The notes under the pieces: generated by a model | The model's input: only the letters and a program-made list of their open reading frames with translations | Told to the model about the DNA's origin: nothing | Databases searched by the model: none | Made by a program: the position numbers and the translations under genes | Source: Pectobacterium sp. PL152 | Lineage (GTDB): Bacteria; Pseudomonadota; Gammaproteobacteria; Enterobacterales; Enterobacteriaceae | DNA: 64,000 nt | Direction of reading: 5' to 3' | NCBI GenBank assembly: GCA_021907015.1 | Contig: CP091064.1 | Coordinates: 3,720,001 to 3,784,000, forward strand | In this document: positions 29,174 through 37,563 of the stretch, piece after piece | Position numbering within the stretch: position 1 is the stretch's first letter | How the letters are laid out: the number at the start of each line of letters is the position of its first letter

Positions 29174-29881
29174 TTACTGAAATTCCACTCTATTTCTGCC
29201 TTTTTCCTTGGCCTGATAGAGCGCGGCATCCGCTGCGCTATAGAGCGCATCGAAACGGGTTTTCTGCGGTGCCCAACTGACGCCAAAGCTGGCGGTAACG
29301 CGCTGTTGCGGCAGGACGCTGAGCGGCATTCTGTTGAGATCCTGATGAAGACGGCTGGCGAGCGAGACGGCCTGCATCAGCGTATGTCCTTCCAGCAGAA
29401 TGGTGAACTCTTCACCGCCAACACGGCCAATGCTGCTTGTGGTATTCAGCACGTTCTGCACGCGCGATACCAGATCGCAAATGACGGCGTCGCCAGTAGG
29501 GTGACCGTAGGTATCGTTCACCAGTTTGAAGTGATCGATATCCAGCACGATGAGCGCCGCCTGATTGCGTTCCAGCGCGTGATTGATGCGTTCAATAATC
29601 GCGCCACGGTTATACACGCTGGTCAGCGGATCGTGGCTAGCCTTGTATTCCAGTTCGACCGCCAGTTGATTGAGCTGGGCGTTCACGCGGTTCAGCTCCT
29701 TCTCCGCCCGATCGCTGCGTGAAATCAGGCGGTGCGATTCTCGTACCAGCCGCTGGTAGTGGTCGGTTAACGCCAGCAGCGTGTCGCGATAGACTTCGGC
29801 TGGCCTTTCCTGCTGGTTAGCGATGTTGCGCGCGGCGAGCAGAATGTCGTATTCCGGTGTAAACAATTCAATTGTGCTCAT
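29174..29881 (-). CDS. siaD: Diguanylate cyclase, SiaD-like
   Basis: This GGDEF enzyme makes cyclic di-GMP. An N-terminal helical part with a coiled coil (SDRAEKELNRVNAQLNQLAV) leads into ASHDPLTSVYNRGAIIERIN, LIVLDIDHFKLVNDTYGHPT and the active GGEEF signature (IGRVGGEEFTILLEG). The RxxD inhibitory site usually found five residues upstream is absent (TTSSIG is there), so product inhibition may be weak. The ATG at 29881 lies inside the end of siaC (14-nt overlap), so translation is coupled. It is the last gene of a siaABCD-type operon. In Pseudomonas aeruginosa SiaC binds and activates SiaD, which fits this order. Confidence 0.88.
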   Translation of the reverse strand: MSTIELFTPEYDILLAARNIANQQERPAEVYRDTLLALTDHYQRLVRESHRLISRSDRAEKELNRVNAQLNQLAVELEYKASHDPLTSVYNRGAIIERINHALERNQAALIVLDIDHFKLVNDTYGHPTGDAVICDLVSRVQNVLNTTSSIGRVGGEEFTILLEGHTLMQAVSLASRLHQDLNRMPLSVLPQQRVTASFGVSWAPQKTRFDALYSAADAALYQAKEKGRNRVEFQ

Positions 29882-30320
29882 GGTTATCACTCAAAATCGT
29901 GCTGTGAAAGGTCAGGGCAGGGAAGTCGATGTGCAGTTCTTCACCAAATTCTTCCGCAATGTCGTCGTCTTTGTCGTAATACCAATACAGGGCAATCGAT
30001 AGCGACCGTTCCGCCGCCTGATTAAGTAGGTTGAATAAACTGAACAGCATCTTGGTACTGGAACTGTTGAAGTAAATCAGGGAGACGTGAATCTCGATGC
30101 TCGGCAGTGCCTCATCCGGTGGCATCGTTTCCGCATAGGTCGTTAACGCGAGCAGATACGCCTCAATCTCTGTAAGCAGCGGACGGTAAAACGCCGCAGC
30201 ATTCTCAGGATAAGATTCGCCGGAAAGATAAAGACGGTGTGTGTCAAAGTGAAAATCAACGGCCGGGGTACAGGATGTCCCCGAAATATGGAGGTTGCTT
30301 AAGGTTGTTATATTTTTCAT
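29868..30320 (-). CDS. siaC: SiaC-like DUF1987 protein
   Basis: This 150-residue protein belongs to the DUF1987/SiaC family. In P. aeruginosa SiaC is an anti-anti-sigma-like protein whose phosphorylation by SiaB and dephosphorylation by SiaA decide whether it activates the cyclase SiaD. The start has ISGTSCTPAVDFHFDTHRLY and LSGESYPENAAAFYRPLL. The expected phospho-acceptor region is LIYFNSSSTK (Ser86-Thr89), matching the conserved YFNxSS pattern of the family. It lies 1 nt after siaB and overlaps siaD. Confidence 0.87.
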   Translation of the reverse strand: MKNITTLSNLHISGTSCTPAVDFHFDTHRLYLSGESYPENAAAFYRPLLTEIEAYLLALTTYAETMPPDEALPSIEIHVSLIYFNSSSTKMLFSLFNLLNQAAERSLSIALYWYYDKDDDIAEEFGEELHIDFPALTFHSTILSDNHEHN

Positions 30321-30321
30321 G

Positions 30322-30876
30322 TCAAATGATTGCCTTCAGATAAAACGTAGATAGCCCCGTTGATGCGTCGGCCCGAAACGTAAACTGGAGTGGCTCACTG
30401 GCATCACGCGCGACGGTTAGCAACCCCATATCCGCGCCTTTGCTTGATGACGGGGTTTCATCACGCAGAGAGGCCTTGTACGCGAGCCGGATTTCATCAA
30501 GCGTCATACCGCGCAGTGGCTCAAGGCGTCCCCGCAGCGTCTCGACATCGTCGGGGTGTATCGGGTTAGCGCATAGCAGGAAGTATTTGCCATTTTCGTA
30601 ACCCAGACAGACGGAGCCATGCCGAACCTCGACGGGCTGATCGAGCGCCGTTAGCGGGGCGGCGGAATAGCGGGTAATGTTCTGCACCATTTCGACGAAG
30701 GTAGAGAACAGTCGACGGCGGATACCGGCAGGAAGCTGCTTTTTCTCCAGCTGTAGCCGCATGGTTTCAGCCAGTGAACTGATGATGTTTTGTGAAAAAT
30801 AGCCCACGTAATACAGCGTGATGTCATGCTGGTGTGAGGGCGAAAAAAATTCAGTGTATTTGATGTTTGGCATCAT
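30322..30876 (-). CDS. siaB: SiaB-like protein kinase
   Basis: This is about 184 residues, starting at one of two adjacent ATG codons behind GGCAGG. The start at 30876 is chosen because the upstream in-frame candidate is a TTG. Remnants of a GHKL ATP-binding fold are visible: an N-box-like EMVQNITRYS (Glu and Asn) and a glycine segment SSKGADMGLLTVARD. Family members phosphorylate SiaC and oppose SiaA. The gene begins 13 nt after siaA ends and stops 1 nt before siaC, so it is clearly in one operon. Confidence 0.83.
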   Translation of the reverse strand: MMPNIKYTEFFSPSHQHDITLYYVGYFSQNIISSLAETMRLQLEKKQLPAGIRRRLFSTFVEMVQNITRYSAAPLTALDQPVEVRHGSVCLGYENGKYFLLCANPIHPDDVETLRGRLEPLRGMTLDEIRLAYKASLRDETPSSSKGADMGLLTVARDASEPLQFTFRADASTGLSTFYLKAII

Positions 30877-30889
30877 TCTGCCTGCCTGA

Positions 30890-32134
30890 TTAAACAAAAG
30901 TCGAACAATGTCGGAAGCCCCAAAAAGTTAAATCGTCTCGTCGGGTCTGATCGCCCTGGTAGATCTTGTGTGCCGATAGAAGCTGGTTAGCCAGTTCACG
31001 CATCGGCTGGTGTTGATAGTGCTGGAGATGCTCCTGTAGCCGGCGTTTTCCAAACATAATCCTGCGTTCTCCGCCGATTTGGTCCGTCAATCCGTCCGTG
31101 GTGGTAAAAAACATATCGTTATCATGGAGCGGCAATTCATAGCTCGACCACTGGTAGTCATAAGGTGTTTCGGTATAACCGATTCCCATACGATCGCACT
31201 GGAGTGGCGTCAGCTGTCCGTTCTGGCGTTGCAGCATGAAGGCTGGCATCCTCGCGCCGGCAAACGTCAGCGTATTGCGCGTCATATCGCAGAACACCAG
31301 CATGGCGTCGCAGCCGTCGTTAGAGCTAGAGAGCTGGCGCGTTTCGTCACGTTGCCCCAGCGTATCTTTAATATGACGGTTGATGGCCTGTAATAGCTGC
31401 GCTGGCAGCATCGGACCGTGCTGTGTCAGCGCCTGTTCTAATGCGGAAGAGAAAATCAGCGTCATAAATGCGCCGGGCACGCCGTGTCCGGTACAGTCCG
31501 CGACGGCGGCAAACCAGCCGTTCTGGTAGGTTTTAAAGGCATAGCAGTCGCCGCCGACACAGTCTCGCGGTTCCCAGGCCAAACACCAGTCGGCAAGCGT
31601 GCGCGACATCGCCTGCGTTGATGTCGTCAGCATCGCGGCCTGAATCACACTGGCATATTCGATGCTCTGCATAATTTGCTGATGTTGGCGTAGGTGCATA
31701 TCGGAGACGGCCTTAATCAGATCGATGCCAAGCCCGATACCGATATAACGTCCATTCTCGGTGATCATAAAGCCGTCCGTCAGCGATTTATCACCGGTGA
31801 TCACCGTTTGATCGGCCACGTCGTTTAGCGACGCCAGCGCATCAACAATCAGCGGGTTTTTATCCATAAACGCGATGCAGCTCTTTTTATCGTACAGTTC
31901 GCGATAAAAAGGCCGCGACATCTGTGAGAGAAAAATGTGGCGGTTGATTAAGCCGAAAGGGCGTCCATCCTCAACGACAGGCAGGCTGACCCACTCTTTA
32001 TTTTTACTGAATAACTGCAATACGGTGGCGTTGTCGGTGTTAGGAGAAACGTCCGGCAAGGGAATGCAAAGATCTCGCGCCACCGGTGTACCCCGGAGGA
32101 GCGGTCGGGCGCAAGGAACGGGCATGGCGATCAT
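30890..32134 (-). CDS. siaA: SiaA-like PP2C/SpoIIE phosphatase with N-terminal CBS-type sensor
   Basis: The C-terminal half is a PP2C-type phosphatase of the SpoIIE/RsbU branch. Its metal-binding motifs are visible: VGGDCYAF, VADCTGHGVPGAFM, TTTDGLTDQIGG and RRDDLTFWGF. In place of the membrane-bound HAMP sensor of P. aeruginosa SiaA, residues about 25-170 look like a soluble CBS-pair module (VSLPVVEDGRPFGLINRHIF; MITENGRYIGIGLGIDLIKA). A linker helix (MHLRQHQQIMQSIEYASVIQ) couples the two. No transmembrane segment is apparent. It is the first gene of siaABCD. The CBS reading is by pattern only. Confidence 0.82.
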   Translation of the reverse strand: MIAMPVPCARPLLRGTPVARDLCIPLPDVSPNTDNATVLQLFSKNKEWVSLPVVEDGRPFGLINRHIFLSQMSRPFYRELYDKKSCIAFMDKNPLIVDALASLNDVADQTVITGDKSLTDGFMITENGRYIGIGLGIDLIKAVSDMHLRQHQQIMQSIEYASVIQAAMLTTSTQAMSRTLADWCLAWEPRDCVGGDCYAFKTYQNGWFAAVADCTGHGVPGAFMTLIFSSALEQALTQHGPMLPAQLLQAINRHIKDTLGQRDETRQLSSSNDGCDAMLVFCDMTRNTLTFAGARMPAFMLQRQNGQLTPLQCDRMGIGYTETPYDYQWSSYELPLHDNDMFFTTTDGLTDQIGGERRIMFGKRRLQEHLQHYQHQPMRELANQLLSAHKIYQGDQTRRDDLTFWGFRHCSTFV

Positions 32135-32219
32135 GGCTAATCTTTGGGCGGATTTGTCTTTAAGTCAAAATACCCGCCCTTGATGACCAAATGATGACAA
32201 CTCCCGGTTTGCGATAAGG

Positions 32220-33413
32220 CTATTGCGCGTCCAGTACGTTGGCCATGATCTGATTTTGCCAGTCGAAATAGGGATTAAAGGTCAGGCGCACGTGGGTTTT
32301 GCCGTTTTCCACGTATCCCCAATCGGAATACCACAGCGTGCTGCGATCCGCACAGGCCGCGAGGTCGCTATTGGTTTGTCCATTGGCGCAAATGACAATT
32401 GCACCGGTTTTGCCGTATTCCTTATTGTCTGGTGAAAACAGAAGTGACATGTGCGAGAACTGGCTGATGCGCCATTCAGGCAGCGAACCCGTACGCACCA
32501 AAACGCGCGAGGAATGTATGCCAGCAGGGCGATCTCCATACCAGATCAGGCGGCTGCGTGGGTGGGTAAACAGCGTATCGAACGTGTTGACAATGTAAGC
32601 TGTATCAACGACGGAATCATGCTCTGCCAGGACGATTAATACCGGTTTGTCATAAGGCTTTTTGGCGAGCTGTGAACGAACACCGCTGCTGGAATAATAA
32701 TATTGGGCAAAGCCGTTGGTCGGCACGCGCATATAGCGGGTTGCTAACTGCTGTGGGTAGCCGGGGCGAGGCGGCATCAGCCAGTCGGTAAACACCGATA
32801 GCAGGGGCGTCATGAAGTCGTATTTTTCATTGGATTTAATCGCGGGCGAAAACAGCACCAGCCCTTTGATTTCAGGGTGTTGCAACGCGTATTCCAGCAC
32901 CAGATTGCCACCGGTGGAAAAGCCGCCTAGATAGACCTCATCGACTTCTTTGCTGAGAATGGCGGCCTGCTCGGCGACGACTTCGCGCCAGTCATCGACG
33001 GTGACGTGCAGCAGATCGGATGGCTGGGTACCATGCCCCGGTAGCAGCACGGTTCTGACCAGAAATCCCTGTTTGACCAGTTGCGGCGTGACGTCAATGA
33101 ATGAGCCGGGTGAATCTCCCAGCCCGTGAACCAGCAAAATCGCTTTATGCGGCTGACCCGCAGGGCGTGTTTCGCTGGGAGTGTTCCAGCGTAATTCCAG
33201 CTGTTTATCCGTGGTTTGGAAGGCGCGATGTTGTTCTACCCAACGCGTCGTGTCTTGCTGATAACGCTCGAATGACGCTTGTCCTAACGGTGTGATATCA
33301 CGCGGATTGCTATTGCACCCCACGATAAAAAGCACACCGACCAGAGCGAGCAGGCTCGCCATCACCTGCTTCCAGGTGGTCCACGAAACGAACCGGAATA
33401 CGTTTATTGTCAT
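32220..33413 (-). CDS. Lipoprotein of the alpha/beta-hydrolase fold (probable serine esterase/lipase)
   Basis: The 397-residue protein has a lipoprotein signal ending at Cys33 (LFIVGCNSN). The hydrolase domain starts KAILLVHGLGDSPGSFIDVT (oxyanion-type HG motif) and has the nucleophile elbow GGFSTGG. An acid candidate is in VLAEHDSVVD, and a His candidate is in QFSHMSLLF. The long N-terminal extension and the C-terminal region with two Cys (ICANGQ and AACADRS) are unusual. The substrate is unknown. It is divergent from uxuR and separate from siaA, 86 nt away. Confidence 0.8.
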   Translation of the reverse strand: MTINVFRFVSWTTWKQVMASLLALVGVLFIVGCNSNPRDITPLGQASFERYQQDTTRWVEQHRAFQTTDKQLELRWNTPSETRPAGQPHKAILLVHGLGDSPGSFIDVTPQLVKQGFLVRTVLLPGHGTQPSDLLHVTVDDWREVVAEQAAILSKEVDEVYLGGFSTGGNLVLEYALQHPEIKGLVLFSPAIKSNEKYDFMTPLLSVFTDWLMPPRPGYPQQLATRYMRVPTNGFAQYYYSSSGVRSQLAKKPYDKPVLIVLAEHDSVVDTAYIVNTFDTLFTHPRSRLIWYGDRPAGIHSSRVLVRTGSLPEWRISQFSHMSLLFSPDNKEYGKTGAIVICANGQTNSDLAACADRSTLWYSDWGYVENGKTHVRLTFNPYFDWQNQIMANVLDAQ

Positions 33414-33574
33414 CTATGCTCCTTGCCTATTGGGCAACATCAACCTGATCGCTAACGGGGTAATCGCGTTTCGACAACACTATATCTGAAATTATTTCGC
33501 GTGCAGATTGCTCAACGTGCGGCGTAATAGGGCTTCATGTTATACTTCAGACAAATTGGGCATTTTTCTGTCTT

Positions 33575-33587
33575 TTGGTCAGGCCAA
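33575..33587 (+). promoter_or_regulatory. Palindromic operator-like site upstream of uxuR
   Basis: TTGGTCAGGCCAA is a 4+5+4 inverted repeat 38 nt upstream of the uxuR start. Its half-site TTGGTC is shared with the candidate operator before uxuA, and the two resemble the TTGGTnnACCAA core of the UxuR/ExuR operators in E. coli. Autoregulation is a reasonable inference. Confidence 0.45.
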
Positions 33588-33624
33588 TATTGCGATGGCC
33601 GATGTTGAATAAAGGGATGGCGGT

Positions 33625-34359
33625 ATGCGTTTATATCAGCAGATTGGCGACAATCTTCGCGCGGAAATTCTGAAGGGTAACTATCAGATTGGCGATCGCT
33701 TGCCTCCCGAGCGTGATATTGCTGAAACCTACAACGTCAGCCGTAGCGTGGTGCGTGAAGCGCTGATCATGCTGGAGCTGGAAAAGCTGATCGAGGTGCG
33801 TAAAGGCTCTGGCGTTTATGTCATGCAACTGCCGACCCCGCAGGGAAAAGAGGGCGTAGTGGACAGCGGCTATGGCCCCTTTGAGCTGATGCAGGCGCGC
33901 CAATTGCTGGAAGGCGAAGTTGCCGCGTTTGCCGCGATGCAGGCGACCAAAAGCGACATTGTGAAAATGCGCCAGGCCATTGAACAAGAAAGGGCATCGC
34001 TTGAAAACGGCAGCGTGGATGAAAGCGCCGATGAGCAATTCCATTGCCTGCTGGCGCAGTCTACTCAAAACAGCGTCTTAGCCAATATGGTGTATGAGGT
34101 GTGGCAGGCGCGTAAACGCAGCCCAATGTGGCAGGGCATTCACTCCCATACTGATGATTTCAGCTACCAGCGCCAGTGGCTGGACGATCATGAGCAGATT
34201 CTGCGTGCCGTGTCTCGCCGCGATGTGAACATGGCGCGTCAGGCAATGTGGCAGCATCTGGAAAACGTAAAAATTAAGCTGCTGGAAATCTCGAATGTGG
34301 ACGATCCGGCGTTCGATGGTTACCTGTTCGAGTCCGTTCCCTCACGTCTGGAATCCTGA
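33625..34359 (+). CDS. uxuR: GntR-family regulator of hexuronate metabolism, UxuR-like
   Basis: This 244-residue regulator has an N-terminal winged helix (MRLYQQIGDNLRAEILKGNY; LPPERDIAETYNVSRSVVRE) and a C-terminal FadR-type FCD ligand domain (GPFELMQARQLLEGEVAAFA; MARQAMWQHLENVKIKLLEI). The close of the protein (ISNVDDPAFDGYLFE) follows E. coli UxuR more closely than ExuR. UxuR binds fructuronate or related intermediates and represses uxu genes. It lies 282 nt upstream of uxuA in the same direction, with operator-like sites in front of both. ExuR cannot be fully excluded. Confidence 0.85.
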   Translation: MRLYQQIGDNLRAEILKGNYQIGDRLPPERDIAETYNVSRSVVREALIMLELEKLIEVRKGSGVYVMQLPTPQGKEGVVDSGYGPFELMQARQLLEGEVAAFAAMQATKSDIVKMRQAIEQERASLENGSVDESADEQFHCLLAQSTQNSVLANMVYEVWQARKRSPMWQGIHSHTDDFSYQRQWLDDHEQILRAVSRRDVNMARQAMWQHLENVKIKLLEISNVDDPAFDGYLFESVPSRLES

Positions 34360-34518
34360 TTCCTTCCTACATGTCCTTTCCCGCGTGGATTTTCTCTCCG
34401 GCATCGCATCGGTGTGCGGAGAGAAAAGATATCAGACCAAATAACCTATTTTTGACTTCATCTTCATTTTTACAGTCTTTTTCGCATGCCTGTTAGGCCA
34501 AAAATTGAATTTTTGTGT

Positions 34519-34535
34519 AATTGGTCAATCAATTT
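34519..34535 (+). promoter_or_regulatory. Candidate UxuR/ExuR operator in the uxuA promoter
   Basis: AATTGGTCAATCAATTT is an imperfect palindrome 107-123 nt upstream of the uxuA start. It follows the E. coli UxuR/ExuR site AAATTGGTATACCAATTT at most positions of both arms. A neighbouring uxuR gene supports the assignment. Confidence 0.55.
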
Positions 34536-34641
34536 GTGCATTTCGTTTGACAGCCTGCCCCGGTGAGGTAGTCTTTTCCTTATTTATTGATGAAAAAGTG
34601 ACAAAACAACTTTCTCACTTGGCGAAAAAAGGTAACTCGGT

Positions 34642-35838
34642 ATGGAACAAACCTGGCGTTGGTACGGCCCGAACGATCCTGTCTCACTGGATGATGTTCG
34701 GCAGGCGGGCGCGACCGGCGTGGTGACGGCGCTGCACCACATCCCCAATGGCGAAATCTGGTCGGTTGAAGAGATTGAAAAGCGCAAAGCCGAATTGAAG
34801 GCGAAAGGGCTGGTCTGGTCGGTGGTGGAAAGCGTGCCGGTGCATGAAGAGATCAAAACCCAAACGGGGAATTATCAGCAGCATATTGCCCATTACCAGC
34901 AATCGCTGCGTAATCTGGCGCAGTGTGGGATTGATACGGTGTGCTATAACTTCATGCCCGTATTGGACTGGACGCGAACCGATCTGGAGTATGTTCTGCC
35001 AGATGGTTCAAAAGCGCTGCGTTTCGATCATATTGCCTTTGCGGCCTTTGAACTGCATATCCTGCAGCGTCACGGTGCCGAAAAAGATTACACGGCGGAT
35101 GAACAGGCACAGGCTGCCGACTATTTCCGTGCGATGAGTGAAGAAGAGATTGCGCGTCTGACGGGGAATATTATCGCGGGTCTGCCGGGGTCTGAAGAGG
35201 GCTATACGCTGGAGCAATTCCGTAGCCGTCTGGCAGAGTATGATGGCATCGACCATGCCAAACTGCGTGAGCATCTTGGGCATTTCCTGCGTGAGATTGT
35301 GCCCGTTGCGGAAGCTGTCGGTATTCGCCTGGCCATTCACCCTGACGATCCACCGCGTCCGATCCTTGGGTTGCCGCGCGTGATGTCCACGATTGACGAC
35401 ATGCGTTGGTTGAAACAGACGGTTGATAGCCTGCACAACGGTTTTACCTTCTGTACAGGTTCTTACGGCGTACGGGCCGATAACGATTTGGTTACGATGC
35501 TGGAAACGTTTGCCGATCGCGTGCATTTCACCCATCTGCGTGCGACCTGTCGCGAAGACAATCCCAATTCCTTCCACGAAGGGGCGCACTTGCAAGGTGA
35601 TGTGGATATGGTAGCGATCATCAATGCCATTCTGGCAGAAGAGCTACGTCGTCAGAAGGCCGGCGATCGCCGTCCGATTCCGATGCGTCCGGATCACGGG
35701 CACCAAATGCTGGACGATCTGAAAAAGAAAACCAACCCCGGCTACTCGGCAATCGGTCGTCTGAAAGGGCTGGCTGAACTGCGTGGCGTCGAGCTGGCGC
35801 TGAAGCGTACGCTGTTTACCGAATTGCAGCAAGGGTGA
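34642..35838 (+). CDS. uxuA: Mannonate dehydratase
   Basis: UxuA converts D-mannonate to 2-keto-3-deoxygluconate, the last step before the common KDG pathway for glucuronate. The 398-residue length and [20 protein letters not shown] start are the family norm. Metal- and substrate-binding segments are visible: [53 protein letters not shown] and [14 protein letters not shown]. It lies downstream of uxuR in the same orientation and is preceded by an operator-like palindrome. It fits a pectin and plant-cell-wall lifestyle together with pel3 and pehA. Confidence 0.96.
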   Translation: MEQTWRWYGPNDPVSLDDVRQAGATGVVTALHHIPNGEIWSVEEIEKRKAELKAKGLVWSVVESVPVHEEIKTQTGNYQQHIAHYQQSLRNLAQCGIDTVCYNFMPVLDWTRTDLEYVLPDGSKALRFDHIAFAAFELHILQRHGAEKDYTADEQAQAADYFRAMSEEEIARLTGNIIAGLPGSEEGYTLEQFRSRLAEYDGIDHAKLREHLGHFLREIVPVAEAVGIRLAIHPDDPPRPILGLPRVMSTIDDMRWLKQTVDSLHNGFTFCTGSYGVRADNDLVTMLETFADRVHFTHLRATCREDNPNSFHEGAHLQGDVDMVAIINAILAEELRRQKAGDRRPIPMRPDHGHQMLDDLKKKTNPGYSAIGRLKGLAELRGVELALKRTLFTELQQG

Positions 35839-35847
35839 TGAAATGAA

Positions 35848-35875
35848 ACAGACCGTGCTTAGTAGCACGGTCTGT
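35848..35875. terminator. Strong hairpin between uxuA and pel3
   Basis: ACAGACCGTGCT and AGCACGGTCTGT form a perfect 12-bp stem with a TAGT loop, 10 nt after the uxuA stop and 62 nt beyond the pel3 end. No T tract follows on either strand, so it may be a pause or stability hairpin more than a classical terminator. Confidence 0.6.
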
Positions 35876-35936
35876 AGATGACTGATGCGTCAGGACCCCA
35901 GAGGAAGTTAATTACGTGTGAATTCTGCCAGCAGAA

Positions 35937-36989
35937 TTACAGCGGTTTAACGTTTGAACGGCTGACTTTACAGTTCTTGGTATCCCAGAATTCGCCGTAT
36001 TTCTCAGATTTGCCTTTCCCTTTTTCTACACCATTAAACTCTTCACAGACAGGTGGTTTACCCGCTTTGTAGCCTTTAATACGCAGATCGCGGATCTCAG
36101 CGACATCGCCAAAGTTACGGTTTACGCCAGCGATGCTGTCGATGGTACCGTTAACGGTTGCGCTGATGATGGTCAGGTTACGTGGGCCACCGTTGTTGGT
36201 GCAGTCACCGCAAGAGCGCCACAGTTTGCCGTGTTGGCCAGTCAGGGTGAAGTTGCCCTGTACGATAGTGTGGCTGTTTTTGGCGTTCTGTTGCAGCACT
36301 TTGTCCGGCTTGCCGCCAGGGCCATTGGTGGTGTTATGTGCAACACCGCCGACGATGGTCATGGTTTTACCCAGGTTGGTTGCCGCATCTTCACAAACGT
36401 CTTCCCATATTACGTTTTCAATCCGGCAGTCGCCTGACTTACAGTGGATACCGTCAGAACCGCCTTTCTCAGAGATGCGCAGGTTCTTAATGGTGGCATT
36501 TTCCAGCGTGATAACAGGAGGCTGCTTATCACTGTCACCTGAACAGCTCAGGCCCAGAGTAATACCGCCACAGTCGACGGTTTTATTTTTGATTACCGCT
36601 CCTGCTTTACATTCTGAACTGGCAGCCTTCAGTGACGCTGCACGCAGTGGTGTTGGCTCCAGGCTAGGATTAGTCGGTGCAGCATTAGACTTCAGTACAT
36701 TATTATTACCGCTAACGGTATCCACCCAATACCAATAATCCGACTTTGGATTAGCGCTTAAATCGGTAAAGGTTCTGTCGGTGGAATTGAGCTCTGCAAT
36801 TTTTCGCTGCTCGCCTGATTATTACTGGTGCTGCGATACACATCCTGGCGAACCACATTGCCTGCATCGGTAGACCAGCTTAAATAGGTGGCATTGTCTT
36901 TTTCAGCAGCATCAACATGGTGTCATCAGCTTGAGCCTGAAAGAAATAGCAGCGGTGCATAAAAATATCGGTGTTAAATACTTAAACAT
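35937..36989 (-). pseudogene. pel3: Pectate lyase Pel3 (PL3 family), three frameshifts in the N-terminal part
   Basis: This secreted enzyme splits polygalacturonate by beta-elimination. ATG at 36989 follows AAGGA and gives a signal peptide (MFKYLTPIFLCTAAISF.QAQA). A fibronectin-III-like segment comes next (NATYLSWSTDAGNVVRQDVY). The PL3 catalytic domain follows (residues about 115-350), with SGDCRIENVIWEDVCEDAAT, GQHGKLWRSCGDC and many Cys. Single bases are missing near 36936, 36904 and 36802; restoring each joins the frames. The catalytic domain is unbroken to its stop. Its divergent neighbour pehA matches the linked pel-3/peh-1 pair of Erwinia carotovora. Confidence 0.88.
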
Positions 36990-37563
36990 TTGTTTTTCCT
37001 TGTAAATTAAACGGATATTTTTCTCTTTATTTATTCCAAATAAAGAGGGAGTCCTTGCGCATCGAGAAGGATTATATAGTAGGGAATTAGAAATGAATAA
37101 TAATTCGACAAAATTGTTGAGGTTAATCAGATTATTTAATTTACCCTGTGATTATTTTATATTTAATTTTATCTTTTGTTTATTATATTTTATTTAATTA
37201 TTTCTTGTGAACTGATAAATATTCGGAAGGTTCTTATTAAAGAAATAAGAAAAGTGAATGGCTTGAAGAGATAAAAATCTTACCACTCGCCCTTGACTGC
37301 ACGTGACGGGATTCGGTTTCTTTCCACGTTCTGTTGATACTTCATTTACTTTTCTGGTGATAATTTAATCATGCATAAAACTGAATGCTTTTCTTAATAA
37401 ACATTAGCAAAGTTTTATGTAAATGGACTTTTTATTAATCTACATATGCATGTTCGATAATTCTTGGTTTCTATAAAGGCGTTTCATTTTTCTTAATTAA
37501 AAAAAGAATGCGTCATTCTTTTTAGTCACAAGAAATTGCGGATATCTATAGGGAAGGTTTGAC
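36990..37563. promoter_or_regulatory. A+T-rich divergent regulatory region between pel3 and pehA
   Basis: This 574-nt spacer is strongly A+T-rich and holds both promoters. No convincing gene lies in it (a 36-codon frame at about 37093 has no ribosome-binding site). Upstream of pel3, on the minus strand, a weaker KdgR-like sequence lies at 37006-37022. Poly-A and poly-T tracts near 37130-37230 may be bent DNA of the sort bound by H-NS. Confidence 0.55.
37471..37487 (+). promoter_or_regulatory. Candidate KdgR box upstream of pehA
   Basis: CTATAAAGGCGTTTCAT matches 14 of 17 positions of the soft-rot KdgR consensus ATRAAAYRNYRTTTYAT, 77-93 nt upstream of the pehA start. KdgR represses pectinolytic genes until KDG accumulates, so the place and role fit. 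This is a visual match only. Confidence 0.5.

Noticed and set aside
34392-34425. A TTCTCTCCG/CGGAGAGAA hairpin after uxuR as a terminator
   Set aside because: The loop is 16 nt and no T tract follows, so termination is doubtful. It is kept here as a note only.
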